The position numbers and the translations under genes were made by a program. The notes beneath the pieces are model-generated. The model made no database searches and was not told the DNA's origin. It saw nothing but the letters and a program-made list of their open reading frames with translations. Shown piece by piece: positions 8,051 through 15,863 of a stretch of 64,000 nucleotides of DNA (positions are counted from its first letter, which is position 1; the number at the start of each line of letters is the position of its first letter). This stretch comes from Actinomycetospora corticicola (lineage in GTDB: Bacteria > Actinomycetota > Actinomycetes > Mycobacteriales > Pseudonocardiaceae): assembly GCF_013409505.1 (NCBI RefSeq), contig NZ_JACCBN010000001.1:2728001-2792000 (forward strand). The letters are read 5' to 3'.

Positions 8051-9028
8051 TCAGCGCACGGAGGCGTTGGCGACCGCGCGCTCGGAGAGGGCCTTCTGGG
8101 CGGCCTCCCACCCGTCGTCGCTGCCTCGCCAGGTGTCGAGTGCGGGCCCCACGAGCGCGCGCCCGAAGGAGTAGGTCAGCTCCCAGGGCAGGGGCGTGAT
8201 CTCCTGCATCGCCGCCAGGTTCGCGGTCGCCTCCTCCGGGGTCTGGCCGCCGGAGAGGAAGGCGATCCCGGGGACTCCCGGCGGGACGGTCTCGTGCAAC
8301 GTGTCGACGGTGGCCCGGGCGACCTCGGACGCGTCGGGCCGACGTGAGCAGGCGTCCCCGGCCACCACCATGTTCGGCTTGAGGACGATGCCGTCGAGCC
8401 GCACCTCCATCAGACCGAGTTCGGTGAAGACCGACCGCAGGACCGTCGTGGTGACCTGCCGGCACTCGTCGAGCGAGTGGTCCCCGTCCATCACGACCTC
8501 GGGTTCCACGATCGGCACGAGCCCGGCCTCCTGGCACAGTCCGGCGTAGCGCGCCAGGGCGTGCGCGTTGGCGTGGACCGCCCGGGCGCTGGGGAGGCCG
8601 TCACCGATCGAGAAGACGGCCCGCCACTTGGTGAAGCTCGCCCCGAGCTCGACGTACTCCTCGAGCCGCGCCCGCAGACCGTCGAGCCCCTCCGTGACCT
8701 TCTCGCCCGGGGCGCCTGCGAGGGGCACGGCCCCGGTGTCGACCTTGATCCCCGCGAGGACACCGCGCTCGCCCAGGGCGTTCGGGAACGTGGTGCCGTC
8801 GGACAGTTCCTGGCGGAACGTCTCGTCGGACAGAATGGCGCCGCTGACCGAGTCGGAGAGTCCGGGCGTGGTGAGGAGCAGTTCGCGGTAGCGACGCCGG
8901 TTCTCCTCCGTGGGCTCGACGTCGACGCTCTCGAGACGTCTCGACATCGTCCCGATGCTCTCGTCGGCGGCCAGGATGCCGCGCTTGTTCGACACCATGG
9001 TCCGGGCGATCTCGTTCAGCGTTGGCAT
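8051..9028 (-). CDS. fba: Fructose-bisphosphate aldolase, class I
   Basis: 325 residues of the eukaryote-like class I (Schiff base) aldolase family, not the metal-dependent class II enzyme. Seen: GILAADESIGTMSRRLESV at residue ~17, GIKVDTG around 100, W-R-A-V-F near 140, the Schiff-base lysine in GIVLKPNMVV around 220, and GIAFLSGGQTPEEAT around 262. It cleaves fructose 1,6-bisphosphate; related aldolases also condense erythrose 4-phosphate and dihydroxyacetone phosphate to sedoheptulose bisphosphate, which would suit the SBPase variant of the RuMP cycle (inference). The ATG at 9028 is preceded by GAGGAGAGG. It is the first gene of the minus-strand arm. Confidence 0.93.
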   Translation of the reverse strand: MPTLNEIARTMVSNKRGILAADESIGTMSRRLESVDVEPTEENRRRYRELLLTTPGLSDSVSGAILSDETFRQELSDGTTFPNALGERGVLAGIKVDTGAVPLAGAPGEKVTEGLDGLRARLEEYVELGASFTKWRAVFSIGDGLPSARAVHANAHALARYAGLCQEAGLVPIVEPEVVMDGDHSLDECRQVTTTVLRSVFTELGLMEVRLDGIVLKPNMVVAGDACSRRPDASEVARATVDTLHETVPPGVPGIAFLSGGQTPEEATANLAAMQEITPLPWELTYSFGRALVGPALDTWRGSDDGWEAAQKALSERAVANASVR

Positions 9029-9293
9029 CGGTCTCTGCCTCTCCTCGGGATGTCGCGCCGAAGCGCTGCGGGAACGGCCCGGTGGGGGCGACGCCGCGCC
9101 TGGGATCGGGCCCGGAACCATGAGCGGTCGGCCGGGCTCGGGAATGATCGGTGGCGGGAACCGGCGGGACGTGCAGGGCACGACGCCGTCCGCAGGATCG
9201 ATCGACGCCGCATCGGGCCGTCGATTCCCAGGGGGCGATGGGTGACGTCCGGCGGGTCCTGCCGCGGCGGCTCGAGCCGGCCCGGTGCGACTC

Positions 9294-9329
9294 TTTGTAG
9301 ACGCCGTCGGATGTGAGCGCAACCACATC
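9294..9329 (-). promoter_or_regulatory. Candidate fba promoter with overlapping inverted repeat
   Basis: On the minus strand TTGCGC (9322-9317) and TACAAA (9299-9294) are separated by 17 bases, a good primary-sigma spacing. GATGTG (9310-9315) and CACATC (9324-9329) form an inverted repeat around the -35 box, a plausible operator. The leader to the fba ATG would be about 265 bases, so a closer promoter is possible. Confidence 0.4.
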
Positions 9330-9530
9330 GCTGCGGCCGCTCCCCCGGTCCCGACGACGACCGCGCGTCGCGGATCGCAGGTTCGCGCTGGTCAGCGGCT
9401 GCTCGCCCCGCCGAGCCGCGGATGCGGGAGTTCCTCCCGGGAGCCGGCGGGACCGGAGGCACCGGGGCGGGGCGCAGGCGGCGGTCCGACGCCGGCGGGG
9501 GACCCGGTCGCTCCCCGGGTCACCCTTCGG

Positions 9531-9548
9531 CTCCCCCACATGGGGGAG
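9531..9548. promoter_or_regulatory. 18-base palindrome, candidate operator
   Basis: CTCCCCCA and TGGGGGAG separated by CA. It lies in the middle of the divergent region, about 280 bases before hxlB. Two-fold symmetry over 8-bp arms suits a dimeric regulator such as the neighbouring LuxR-type response regulator (inference). Confidence 0.4.
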
Positions 9549-9753
9549 GTGACGACGTGACCGGCGTCATTAACGTCCGCCGACATGACATCGACGGCGC
9601 AGCGGTGGAGGTGCCCGGGTGGGCCCCGCGGCCCCACGGTGCGGCACCGATTCCCGGGCCTCGGCAGGCGGGGGCGCGTGCCGGGATCGAGGCGGTGCAC
9701 CGGAATGTGCGCCGCCCTGTGAACCATCAGGAGATCGATTCCGCCAGGCGATC

Positions 9754-9768
9754 GACCGGTCACCGGTC
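9754..9768. promoter_or_regulatory. 15-base palindrome upstream of hxlB
   Basis: GACCGG and CCGGTC around TCA, ending 62 bases before the hxlB ATG. The position would overlap a proximal hxlB promoter. Weak evidence alone, since CCGG-rich palindromes are frequent at this GC content. Confidence 0.25.
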
Positions 9769-9830
9769 CGTGCCCTTCCCGGCACATGCGCCTTCCGTGG
9801 GTCCGGTCGAGAGAAACTGAGGTGTGTCCC

Positions 9831-10442
9831 ATGACCGCATCGGCATCAGCGGAATCCGGCACGAGCACGGTCGAGCGGGCGGGACCCGCCCAGTTCGATG
9901 ACGCCGTCGCCCTGATCACGGGCGAGCACACGTCGACCGTCTCCGGGGTCGACGCCGATTCCTGGGCGCGGGCAGGACGACTGCTGATCGACGCCCCGGC
10001 CGTGTTCACCGTGGGTACGGGCCGCAGTGGACTCGCCCTGCAGATGGCGGCGATGCGCTTCATGCACCTGGGCAAGTCCGCCCACGTGGTCGGCGAGACC
10101 ACCACCCCGGCGATCGGCGAGGGCGACGTCCTGGTCGCGGCGTCGGGGTCCGGCTCCACGAAGCGGGTCGTCGCGGCGGCGAGGACGGCGTCCGAGCAGG
10201 GCGCCTCGGTGCTGGCGATCACCACGAATCCCGACTCCGATCTCGCGGGCTTCGCGACCGAGACGCTCGTGATCCCCGCTGCCGACAAACAGGACTTCGA
10301 CGGGACGGCGTCCGTGCAGTACGCCGGGAGCCTGTTCGAGCAGTCGGTCCTGATCCTCACGGACGCGCTGTTCCACGCCCTGTGGCAGACGAGCGGGACG
10401 CAGGCCCGCGAACTGTGGCGTCTCCACGCCAATCTCGAGTGA
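9831..10442 (+). CDS. hxlB: 6-phospho-3-hexuloisomerase (RuMP pathway)
   Basis: 203 residues, SIS-domain sugar-phosphate isomerase. It converts 3-hexulose 6-phosphate, the product of HxlA, to fructose 6-phosphate. The signature regions are TVGTGRSGLALQMAAMRFMH at residue ~60 (substrate phosphate loop), HVVGETTTPAIGEGD near 85, and ASGSGSTKRVV near 103; FDGTASVQYAGSLFEQ precedes the C-terminal helix, as in known PHI proteins. The ATG at 9831 has TGAGG 9 bases upstream; an in-frame ATG at 9786 lacks one. It is the first gene of the plus-strand arm, followed 38 bases on by glpX. Confidence 0.92.
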   Translation: MTASASAESGTSTVERAGPAQFDDAVALITGEHTSTVSGVDADSWARAGRLLIDAPAVFTVGTGRSGLALQMAAMRFMHLGKSAHVVGETTTPAIGEGDVLVAASGSGSTKRVVAAARTASEQGASVLAITTNPDSDLAGFATETLVIPAADKQDFDGTASVQYAGSLFEQSVLILTDALFHALWQTSGTQARELWRLHANLE

Positions 10443-10480
10443 CGCCCTGACCTGTCGAACCCTCCCGGTGGTGAGCAGAG

Positions 10481-11488
10481 ATGGAGCCCGACATGCAGCA
10501 TGCGGACGATCGGCTCGCGCGGTCCCGGACCGACCTCGGGCCCCTGGAGGCGGTGGCGCTCGCGGCGACGCACGGCGCAGCACTGGCGTGCTGCCCGTGG
10601 GTCGGCCGGCACGACCCGGACGCGGCCGACAGGGCCGCGACCGAGGCGATGCGTCACGTGCTGGCGGGTGCTCCCGGGCAGGGAACGGTCGTCATCGGCG
10701 AGGGCGAGAAGGACAACGCCCCGATGCTGTTCAACGGCGAGGTCGTCGGGCGCGGAGACGGTGGGCCCGACTTCGACGTCGCCGTCGACCCCTTGGAGGG
10801 GACGTCCTTCTGCGCCAGGGGACTACCGGGCGCCCTGGCCACGATCGCGTTCGGCGAGCCGGGCACGTTCTGGTCCCCGGGGCCGGGGTTCTACATGGAC
10901 AAGATCGTGGTCCCGCCGCCCGCGCGCGACGCGATCGATCTGACCGATCCTCCCGAGCGCACCCTGCTCAAGGTCGGCGAGGCCCTCGGCAAGCCGGTGG
11001 ACGAGCTCCGCGTGGTGATCATGGACAAGCCCCGCCACCAGGGCGAGGAGGGCCTGATCGCCCGGGTCCGTGCGACCGGGGCCGCGGTGCACACCCCGTC
11101 GGGGGGTGACGTCGCCGGGGCGCTCGAGGTGCTGCTGCCGACCGGCGGCGTCGACCTGCTCCTCGGGGTCGGGGGCACCCCCGAGGGGGTCATGACCGCG
11201 GCGGCCGTCCGGGCCCTCGGCGGCGGCATGCTCGGGCGCCTGGCGCCGAAGACCGACGACGAGGCGGCGGCCGTCCGGCACGCCGGTATGAGCGTCGACC
11301 GCATCTACGACCGCGACGAGCTCGTCGGCGGGGACGCCCTGTTCGCCGCCACCGGGGTCAGCGGTGGCTCGTTGCTCGCCGCACCGCGCCGCGCCGACGG
11401 CACCACCCTCGCCGAGTCGCTGTTGATCACCGACGGCCAGATCCGCCACGTCCGGCACACCACCTTCGAGCCGATCCCCGCCCGATGA
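10481..11488 (+). CDS. glpX: Class II fructose-1,6-bisphosphatase (GlpX)
   Basis: 335 residues. The Li-sensitive sugar bisphosphatase core is seen as TVVIGEGEKDNAPMLFNGE near residue 68 and FDVAVDPLEGTSFCARGLPG near 100 (metal-binding D-P-L-E-G-T), with A-A-V-R-A-L-G-G-G-M and DRIYDRDELVGGDALFAATG in the C-terminal half. The enzyme hydrolyses fructose 1,6-bisphosphate; the GlpX of Bacillus methanolicus also has sedoheptulose bisphosphatase activity, which would explain why it sits with pfk. The ATG at 10481 follows GGTGAG; an alternative ATG is at 10493. The stop overlaps the pfk start as ATGA, so the two are coupled. Confidence 0.92.
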   Translation: MEPDMQHADDRLARSRTDLGPLEAVALAATHGAALACCPWVGRHDPDAADRAATEAMRHVLAGAPGQGTVVIGEGEKDNAPMLFNGEVVGRGDGGPDFDVAVDPLEGTSFCARGLPGALATIAFGEPGTFWSPGPGFYMDKIVVPPPARDAIDLTDPPERTLLKVGEALGKPVDELRVVIMDKPRHQGEEGLIARVRATGAAVHTPSGGDVAGALEVLLPTGGVDLLLGVGGTPEGVMTAAAVRALGGGMLGRLAPKTDDEAAAVRHAGMSVDRIYDRDELVGGDALFAATGVSGGSLLAAPRRADGTTLAESLLITDGQIRHVRHTTFEPIPAR

Positions 11489-12858
11489 CCGCGACCACCC
11501 GCGCGCCCGGGGAGAGACCGGTGACGGTGGAACTGGAGGACCTCCGCGTCCGCACCCTCGGCGAGTGCCGGATCCCCTCGCCCTTCTCCGTCCTGCTCAC
11601 GGACAAGGAGACGACGCCGCACTTCGTCCACGAGGACGACCGGGTGATGCTCGACGACACGATGTCGGTGATCGCCTCGAGATCGATGGAGACCCTGCCC
11701 AGCCTCGAGACGGCGGGGGCCCGGCGGAACATCTACTTCGACCCCGAACACACGACCGTCGGGATCGTGTCCTGCGGTGGGCTGTGCCCGGGCGTCAACA
11801 ACGTCATCCGGGGGCTGGTCCAGGAACTGACCGTCCATTACCGGGTGAACCGGATCCTGGGGTTCCGCAACGGGTTCCGCGGTCTGACGACCACCTACCG
11901 CCACGACACCGTCGACCTGACGGGGAGGAGCTTCCGGGACATCACGCCGACCGGGGGCACCATCCTCGGCAGCTCCCGCGGTGACCAGGACGCCGACGAG
12001 ATGGTCGACACCCTGGTCGCGCGGGAGGTCGACATCCTCGTCGTCATCGGCGGCGACGGCAGCATCCGGGGCGCGACGCGCCTGGTGGCGGCGATCGACC
12101 GTCGTGGCCTGGACGTCGCGGTCGTGGCGATCCCCAAGACCATCGACAACGACCTGCCCTACACCGACCAGTCCTTCGGGTTCCAGAGCGCCTTCGAGCG
12201 CGCCACCGACTTCATCGACTCGGTGGCGATCGAGGCGAGTGCCCACGAGAACGGCGTGGGGATCGTGAAACTGATGGGCCGGCACTCCGGCTTCATCGCC
12301 TGCTACGCGGCCCTGGCCACCTACGGCGCCGACATGGTGCTCATCCCCGAGGTCCCGTTCACCCTCGACGGGGACGACGGCCTGCTGGGCCGGGTCGAGC
12401 ACCTGATCCGGGCCCGCGGCCACGTGGTGATCGTCGTCGCCGAGGGCGCCGGGCAGGACCTCCTCGACGCGACGGGGCAGCTCGAGGAGACCGGGGCGAC
12501 CGACGCCTCGGGCAACGCCAAGCTCGGTGACATCGGGCAGTTCCTCGCCGAGGAACTCACCGAGCACCTGACCGGGGTCGGGCTGCCGCCGACGCTGCGC
12601 TACATCGACCCGAGCTACTCCATCCGCAGCGTCGCGGCCAACGCCTACGACAGCGTCTACTGCCTCCGCCTGGCCCACGCCGCGGTGCACGCCGCGATGG
12701 CCGGCCGCACCGAGACGGTCGTCGTCCGTTGGCGGCGTCGATTCGTGCACGTCCCGATGCCCGTGATCACGAGCCACCGCAACCGGGTCGACCCCGACGG
12801 CGACCTGTGGATGTCGGTGCTCGAGGCGACGAACCAGACCGAGATCCTCGCCGGCTGA
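11485..12858 (+). CDS. pfk: 6-phosphofructokinase, group III type, probably ATP-dependent
   Basis: 457 residues, longer than the ~320-residue bacterial PfkA and like the plant/trypanosome-type group. Seen: IVSCGGLCPGVNNVI near residue 93, ITPTGGTILGSSRG, VVIGGDGSIRGA near 189, and AIPKTIDNDLPYTDQSFGF near 217, then VKLMGRHSGFIA. In this superfamily Gly in the GGDG(S) position favours ATP, whereas Asp (GGDD) marks pyrophosphate enzymes; Lys in PKTIDND is shared by both. ATP use is therefore inferred. It phosphorylates fructose 6-phosphate for the cleavage phase of the RuMP cycle. Start overlaps the glpX stop by four bases; tkt follows after 57 bases. Confidence 0.88.
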   Translation: MTATTRAPGERPVTVELEDLRVRTLGECRIPSPFSVLLTDKETTPHFVHEDDRVMLDDTMSVIASRSMETLPSLETAGARRNIYFDPEHTTVGIVSCGGLCPGVNNVIRGLVQELTVHYRVNRILGFRNGFRGLTTTYRHDTVDLTGRSFRDITPTGGTILGSSRGDQDADEMVDTLVAREVDILVVIGGDGSIRGATRLVAAIDRRGLDVAVVAIPKTIDNDLPYTDQSFGFQSAFERATDFIDSVAIEASAHENGVGIVKLMGRHSGFIACYAALATYGADMVLIPEVPFTLDGDDGLLGRVEHLIRARGHVVIVVAEGAGQDLLDATGQLEETGATDASGNAKLGDIGQFLAEELTEHLTGVGLPPTLRYIDPSYSIRSVAANAYDSVYCLRLAHAAVHAAMAGRTETVVVRWRRRFVHVPMPVITSHRNRVDPDGDLWMSVLEATNQTEILAG

Positions 12859-12915
12859 GAACGCCACGACCGAGGCGATCAGAGCACCTCCACCGAACCC
12901 CTGGAGTGGGTCCCC

Positions 12916-15063
12916 GTGAACAGCATCGAAGCCGAGCGCCACCACCCCGCGTTCGACGACCTCGGCCGGCCGGGCTCGCTCGTCGACCTGTCGGTCCCGG
13001 CCGACTGGTCACCCCTGGACACCCGCGCGGTGGACACGGCCCGCGTCCTGGCGGTCGACGCCGTCCAGCGCTGCGGCAGCGGGCATCCCGGGACCGCGAT
13101 GTCCCTGGCACCGCTGGCCTACACGCTATTCCAGCACGTCATGCGCCACGACCCGGCCGACCCGCTCTGGCCGGGCCGGGACCGGTTCGTCCTGTCCTGC
13201 GGCCACTCCAGCCTCACGCTCTACCTGCAGCTCTACCTGTCCGGGTACGGGCTGGAGCTGAGCGACCTCGAGCACCTGCGGACGTGGGGCTCGCAGACCC
13301 CCGGGCACCCCGAGTACGGCCACACCCCCGGTGTCGAGATCACCACCGGCCCGCTCGGTCAAGGGCTGGGCGCGGCGGTCGGGATGGCGATGTCCGCCCG
13401 TCGCGAGCGCGGTCTGTTCGATCCCGACGCTCCGCCCGGTGCCAGCCCGTTCGACCACGCCGTCTACGTGATCGCCTCCGACGGTGACATCGAGGAGGGC
13501 GTCACCGCCGAGGCGTCGTCGCTGGCCGGGCGCCAACAGCTCGGCAACCTCGTCGTGATCTACGACGACAACCACATCTCGATCGAGGACGACACCGCGA
13601 TCGCCTTGTCCGAGGACGTGGCGATGCGCTACGAGGCCTACGGCTGGCACGTCCAGACCGTGCGCGGGGGCGAGAACGTCGTCGGGATCCGGGAGGCCCT
13701 GACCAGGGCGAGGGCCGAGACCGACCGGCCCTCGTTCATCGCGCTGCGGACCGTCATCGGCTTCCCCGCCCCCGACCGGATGGACACCGGCGCGGCCCAC
13801 GGCGCGGCGCTCGGCGAGGACGAGGTCTCGAAGGTCAAGGAACTCCTCGACTTCGACCCGGCGAAGAGCTTCGCCGTCGACGACGAGGTGCTCGCGCACG
13901 CCCGGCAGGTCGGGGAACGGGCCTCCCGGCGGCGCCGTACCTGGCAGGAGTCGTTCGACGCCTGGGCCCGGGCGAACCCGGAGCGCCACGCGCTGTTCGA
14001 GCGGATGGCCTCCTCCGAGCTCCCGGCCGGCTGGGGTGACCACCTCCCGGACTGGAGCCCCGGCGACGACCCCGTCGCCACCCGCAAGGCACTGGCGAAG
14101 GTCCTCGGGTCGATCGGCGACGTGCTGCCGGAGCTCTGGGGCGGGTCGGCCGACCTGGCCGAGAGCAACAACACGACCATCGAGGGCGCCGACTCGTTCG
14201 GGCCGGGCAGCGTCACGACCCCGATGTGGGGCCAGGCCAACCCGTACGGGCGCACCCTGCACTTCGGCGTCCGCGAGCACGCGATGGGCGCCGTCCTCAA
14301 CGGCATCGCCCTGCACGGCGGTACCCGCGCCTACGGCGGGACCTTCCTCGTCTTCTCGGACTACATGCGCCCGGCGGTGCGGCTGGCCGCCCTGATGAAG
14401 CTGCCGACGATCTACATCTGGACCCACGACTCGATCGGACTCGGCGAGGACGGCCCCACCCATCAGCCGGTCGAACACCTCGCGGCCCTGCGCGCGATCC
14501 CCGGCCTCTCGGTCGTCCGGCCCGCCGACGCCCGGGAGACCGCCGCCGCCTTCCGCGGCATCCTCGAGAACCCGACCGGGCCCGCCGGGCTGGCCCTGAC
14601 CCGGCAGGACGTGCCGGTCCTCGAGGGCGTGACGATCGACGGGGTCCGGCGCGGCGGTTACGTGATCGCCGAGGCCGGTGCCGGCGGGAACGGCACGGCG
14701 GAGCCGGAGCTCCTGCTCATCGCGACCGGATCCGAGGTGCAGCTGGCCCTGGCGGCCCGCGACGCGCTCGAGGCCGAGGGCGTGCCCACCCGGGTCGTGT
14801 CCATGCCCTGCATCGAGTGGTTCGACGCGCAGGACGAGGCCTACCGCCGCAGCGTGCTCCCGCCGCAGGTCACCGCCCGGGTCGCCGTCGAGGCCGCGAT
14901 CGCCCTGACCTGGCACCGCTTCGTCGGCGACCGCGGGGAGATCGTCTCCCTCGAGCACTTCGGCGCCAGCGCCGACCACCAGACGCTCTACCGGCAGTTC
15001 GGGCTCACCACCGACGCCGTCGTCGCGGCCGCCCGTCGCTCGCTGTCGCGGACCTCGACGTGA
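12916..15063 (+). CDS. tkt: Transketolase
   Basis: 715 residues, full length. The thiamine-diphosphate domain has [20 protein letters not shown] near residue 53, [20 protein letters not shown] near 150 and [19 protein letters not shown] near 188, with D-D-N-H-I-S. The pyrimidine domain shows [19 protein letters not shown] near 450 and [20 protein letters not shown] near 510; the C-terminal domain begins near 590. It moves two-carbon units to remake pentose phosphates. The GTG at 12916 is preceded by GGAGTGGG. A probable second copy for the general pentose pathway would be expected elsewhere; this one is dedicated by position to the RuMP module. Confidence 0.95.
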   Translation: MNSIEAERHHPAFDDLGRPGSLVDLSVPADWSPLDTRAVDTARVLAVDAVQRCGSGHPGTAMSLAPLAYTLFQHVMRHDPADPLWPGRDRFVLSCGHSSLTLYLQLYLSGYGLELSDLEHLRTWGSQTPGHPEYGHTPGVEITTGPLGQGLGAAVGMAMSARRERGLFDPDAPPGASPFDHAVYVIASDGDIEEGVTAEASSLAGRQQLGNLVVIYDDNHISIEDDTAIALSEDVAMRYEAYGWHVQTVRGGENVVGIREALTRARAETDRPSFIALRTVIGFPAPDRMDTGAAHGAALGEDEVSKVKELLDFDPAKSFAVDDEVLAHARQVGERASRRRRTWQESFDAWARANPERHALFERMASSELPAGWGDHLPDWSPGDDPVATRKALAKVLGSIGDVLPELWGGSADLAESNNTTIEGADSFGPGSVTTPMWGQANPYGRTLHFGVREHAMGAVLNGIALHGGTRAYGGTFLVFSDYMRPAVRLAALMKLPTIYIWTHDSIGLGEDGPTHQPVEHLAALRAIPGLSVVRPADARETAAAFRGILENPTGPAGLALTRQDVPVLEGVTIDGVRRGGYVIAEAGAGGNGTAEPELLLIATGSEVQLALAARDALEAEGVPTRVVSMPCIEWFDAQDEAYRRSVLPPQVTARVAVEAAIALTWHRFVGDRGEIVSLEHFGASADHQTLYRQFGLTTDAVVAAARRSLSRTST

Positions 15064-15152
15064 CCTGACCCCGACCCGTTGCTCGTGCAGGCGGAGACGG
15101 GTCGACCCCCGAGGACCTCGGACGAGGACTCGAAACAGATGAGGAGATGCCA

Positions 15153-15809
15153 GTGAAACTGCAGGTAGCTTTGGACGTCCCGACGCTCGCCGACGCGTTG
15201 GAGCTCGCGCGCAAGGTCGCCGATCACGTCGACATCCTCGAGCTGGGCACGCCGTTGATCAAGGCCGAGGGCATGAGCGCCATCGGCGCGATCAAGGCGG
15301 CGCACCCGGACAAGCTCGTGTTCGCCGACCTGAAGACCGCCGACGCCGGCGAGCTCGAGGCGGACCTCGCCTTCGCGGCGGGCGCCGACCTGGTCACGGT
15401 CATGGGCACCGCGGACGACGACACCATCAGTGGCGCGGTGGAGGCCGGCAAGAACGCGGGGATGCGGGTCGTGGCCGACATGATCACCGTCGTCGACGGC
15501 CGGGTGGAGCGCATCAAGGAGGTGTCGGCGCTGGGCGTGGACTTCGTCGAGATCCACGCCGGGCTCGACGAGCAGGCCCGCCCCGACTACACGATCGACG
15601 CGTTGCTCGCCGACGGCCGGGAAGCCGGTGTCCCGTTCTCCATCGCCGGCGGCGTCAGCGTCGACACCGTCGCCTCGGTGGAGGAGGCCGGCGCGGAGGT
15701 CGCCGTGGTCGGCGGGTCGATCTACAACGCCGACGACCCCGGCGCCGCGGCGAAGGCCATCCGGGACGCGATGGGGCAGGGCGCCGCAGCGAGTACCGGC
15801 TCGGCGTGA
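15153..15809 (+). CDS. hxlA: 3-hexulose-6-phosphate synthase (formaldehyde fixation)
   Basis: 218 residues, small TIM barrel of the OMP-decarboxylase superfamily. It condenses formaldehyde with ribulose 5-phosphate. Seen: MKLQVALDVPTLADALELAR at the start, DILELGTPLIKAEG near 30, VFADLKTADAGELEADLAFA near 55 (catalytic D-x-K-x-x-D/E block), ADLVTVMGTADD, and DFVEIHAGLDEQA. The GTG at 15153 was preferred to the ATG at 15147, because GAGGAG stands directly against the ATG but at normal spacing from the GTG, and family members begin MKLQ. A short hairpin (CGACCCGT/ACGGGTCG) lies in the 83-base gap after tkt. It ends the operon before a strong hairpin. Confidence 0.95.
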   Translation: MKLQVALDVPTLADALELARKVADHVDILELGTPLIKAEGMSAIGAIKAAHPDKLVFADLKTADAGELEADLAFAAGADLVTVMGTADDDTISGAVEAGKNAGMRVVADMITVVDGRVERIKEVSALGVDFVEIHAGLDEQARPDYTIDALLADGREAGVPFSIAGGVSVDTVASVEEAGAEVAVVGGSIYNADDPGAAAKAIRDAMGQGAAASTGSA

Positions 15810-15817
15810 CCGGGCAT

Positions 15818-15848
15818 CCCGCCGGACGCGGCTCCCGCGTCCGGCGGG
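15818..15848. terminator. Bidirectional hairpin after hxlA
   Basis: Perfect 14-bp stem CCCGCCGGACGCGG / CCGCGTCCGGCGGG with a CTC loop, between the convergent hxlA and S9 peptidase genes. No T tract, as is usual in high-GC actinobacteria. Confidence 0.75.
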
Positions 15849-15863
15849 CGGTCCGTCGGCTCC

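Larger units (their letters stand above)
9029..9830. promoter_or_regulatory. Divergent control region of the RuMP module
   Basis: 802 bases without a convincing gene between fba (minus) and hxlB (plus). It carries a promoter-like pair on the minus strand overlapped by a short inverted repeat (9294-9329), a near-perfect 18-base palindrome (9531-9548) and a 15-base palindrome close to hxlB (9754-9768). Open frames through it are shadows with no start site or family likeness. Confidence 0.65.

Noticed and set aside
11305-12945. Long open frame antisense to pfk (546 codons)
   Set aside because: Composed of Arg/Asp/Gly/Val-rich shadow translation with no family motif; pfk on the other strand has complete motifs and coupled starts.
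13126-14979. Long open frame antisense to tkt (617 codons)
   Set aside because: Shadow of transketolase in GC-rich DNA; no ribosome-binding site or recognisable domain.
4911-15848. Methanol dehydrogenase or transaldolase inside the RuMP module
   Set aside because: Every frame in the cluster is assigned and none matches these enzymes; they must be elsewhere or absent.
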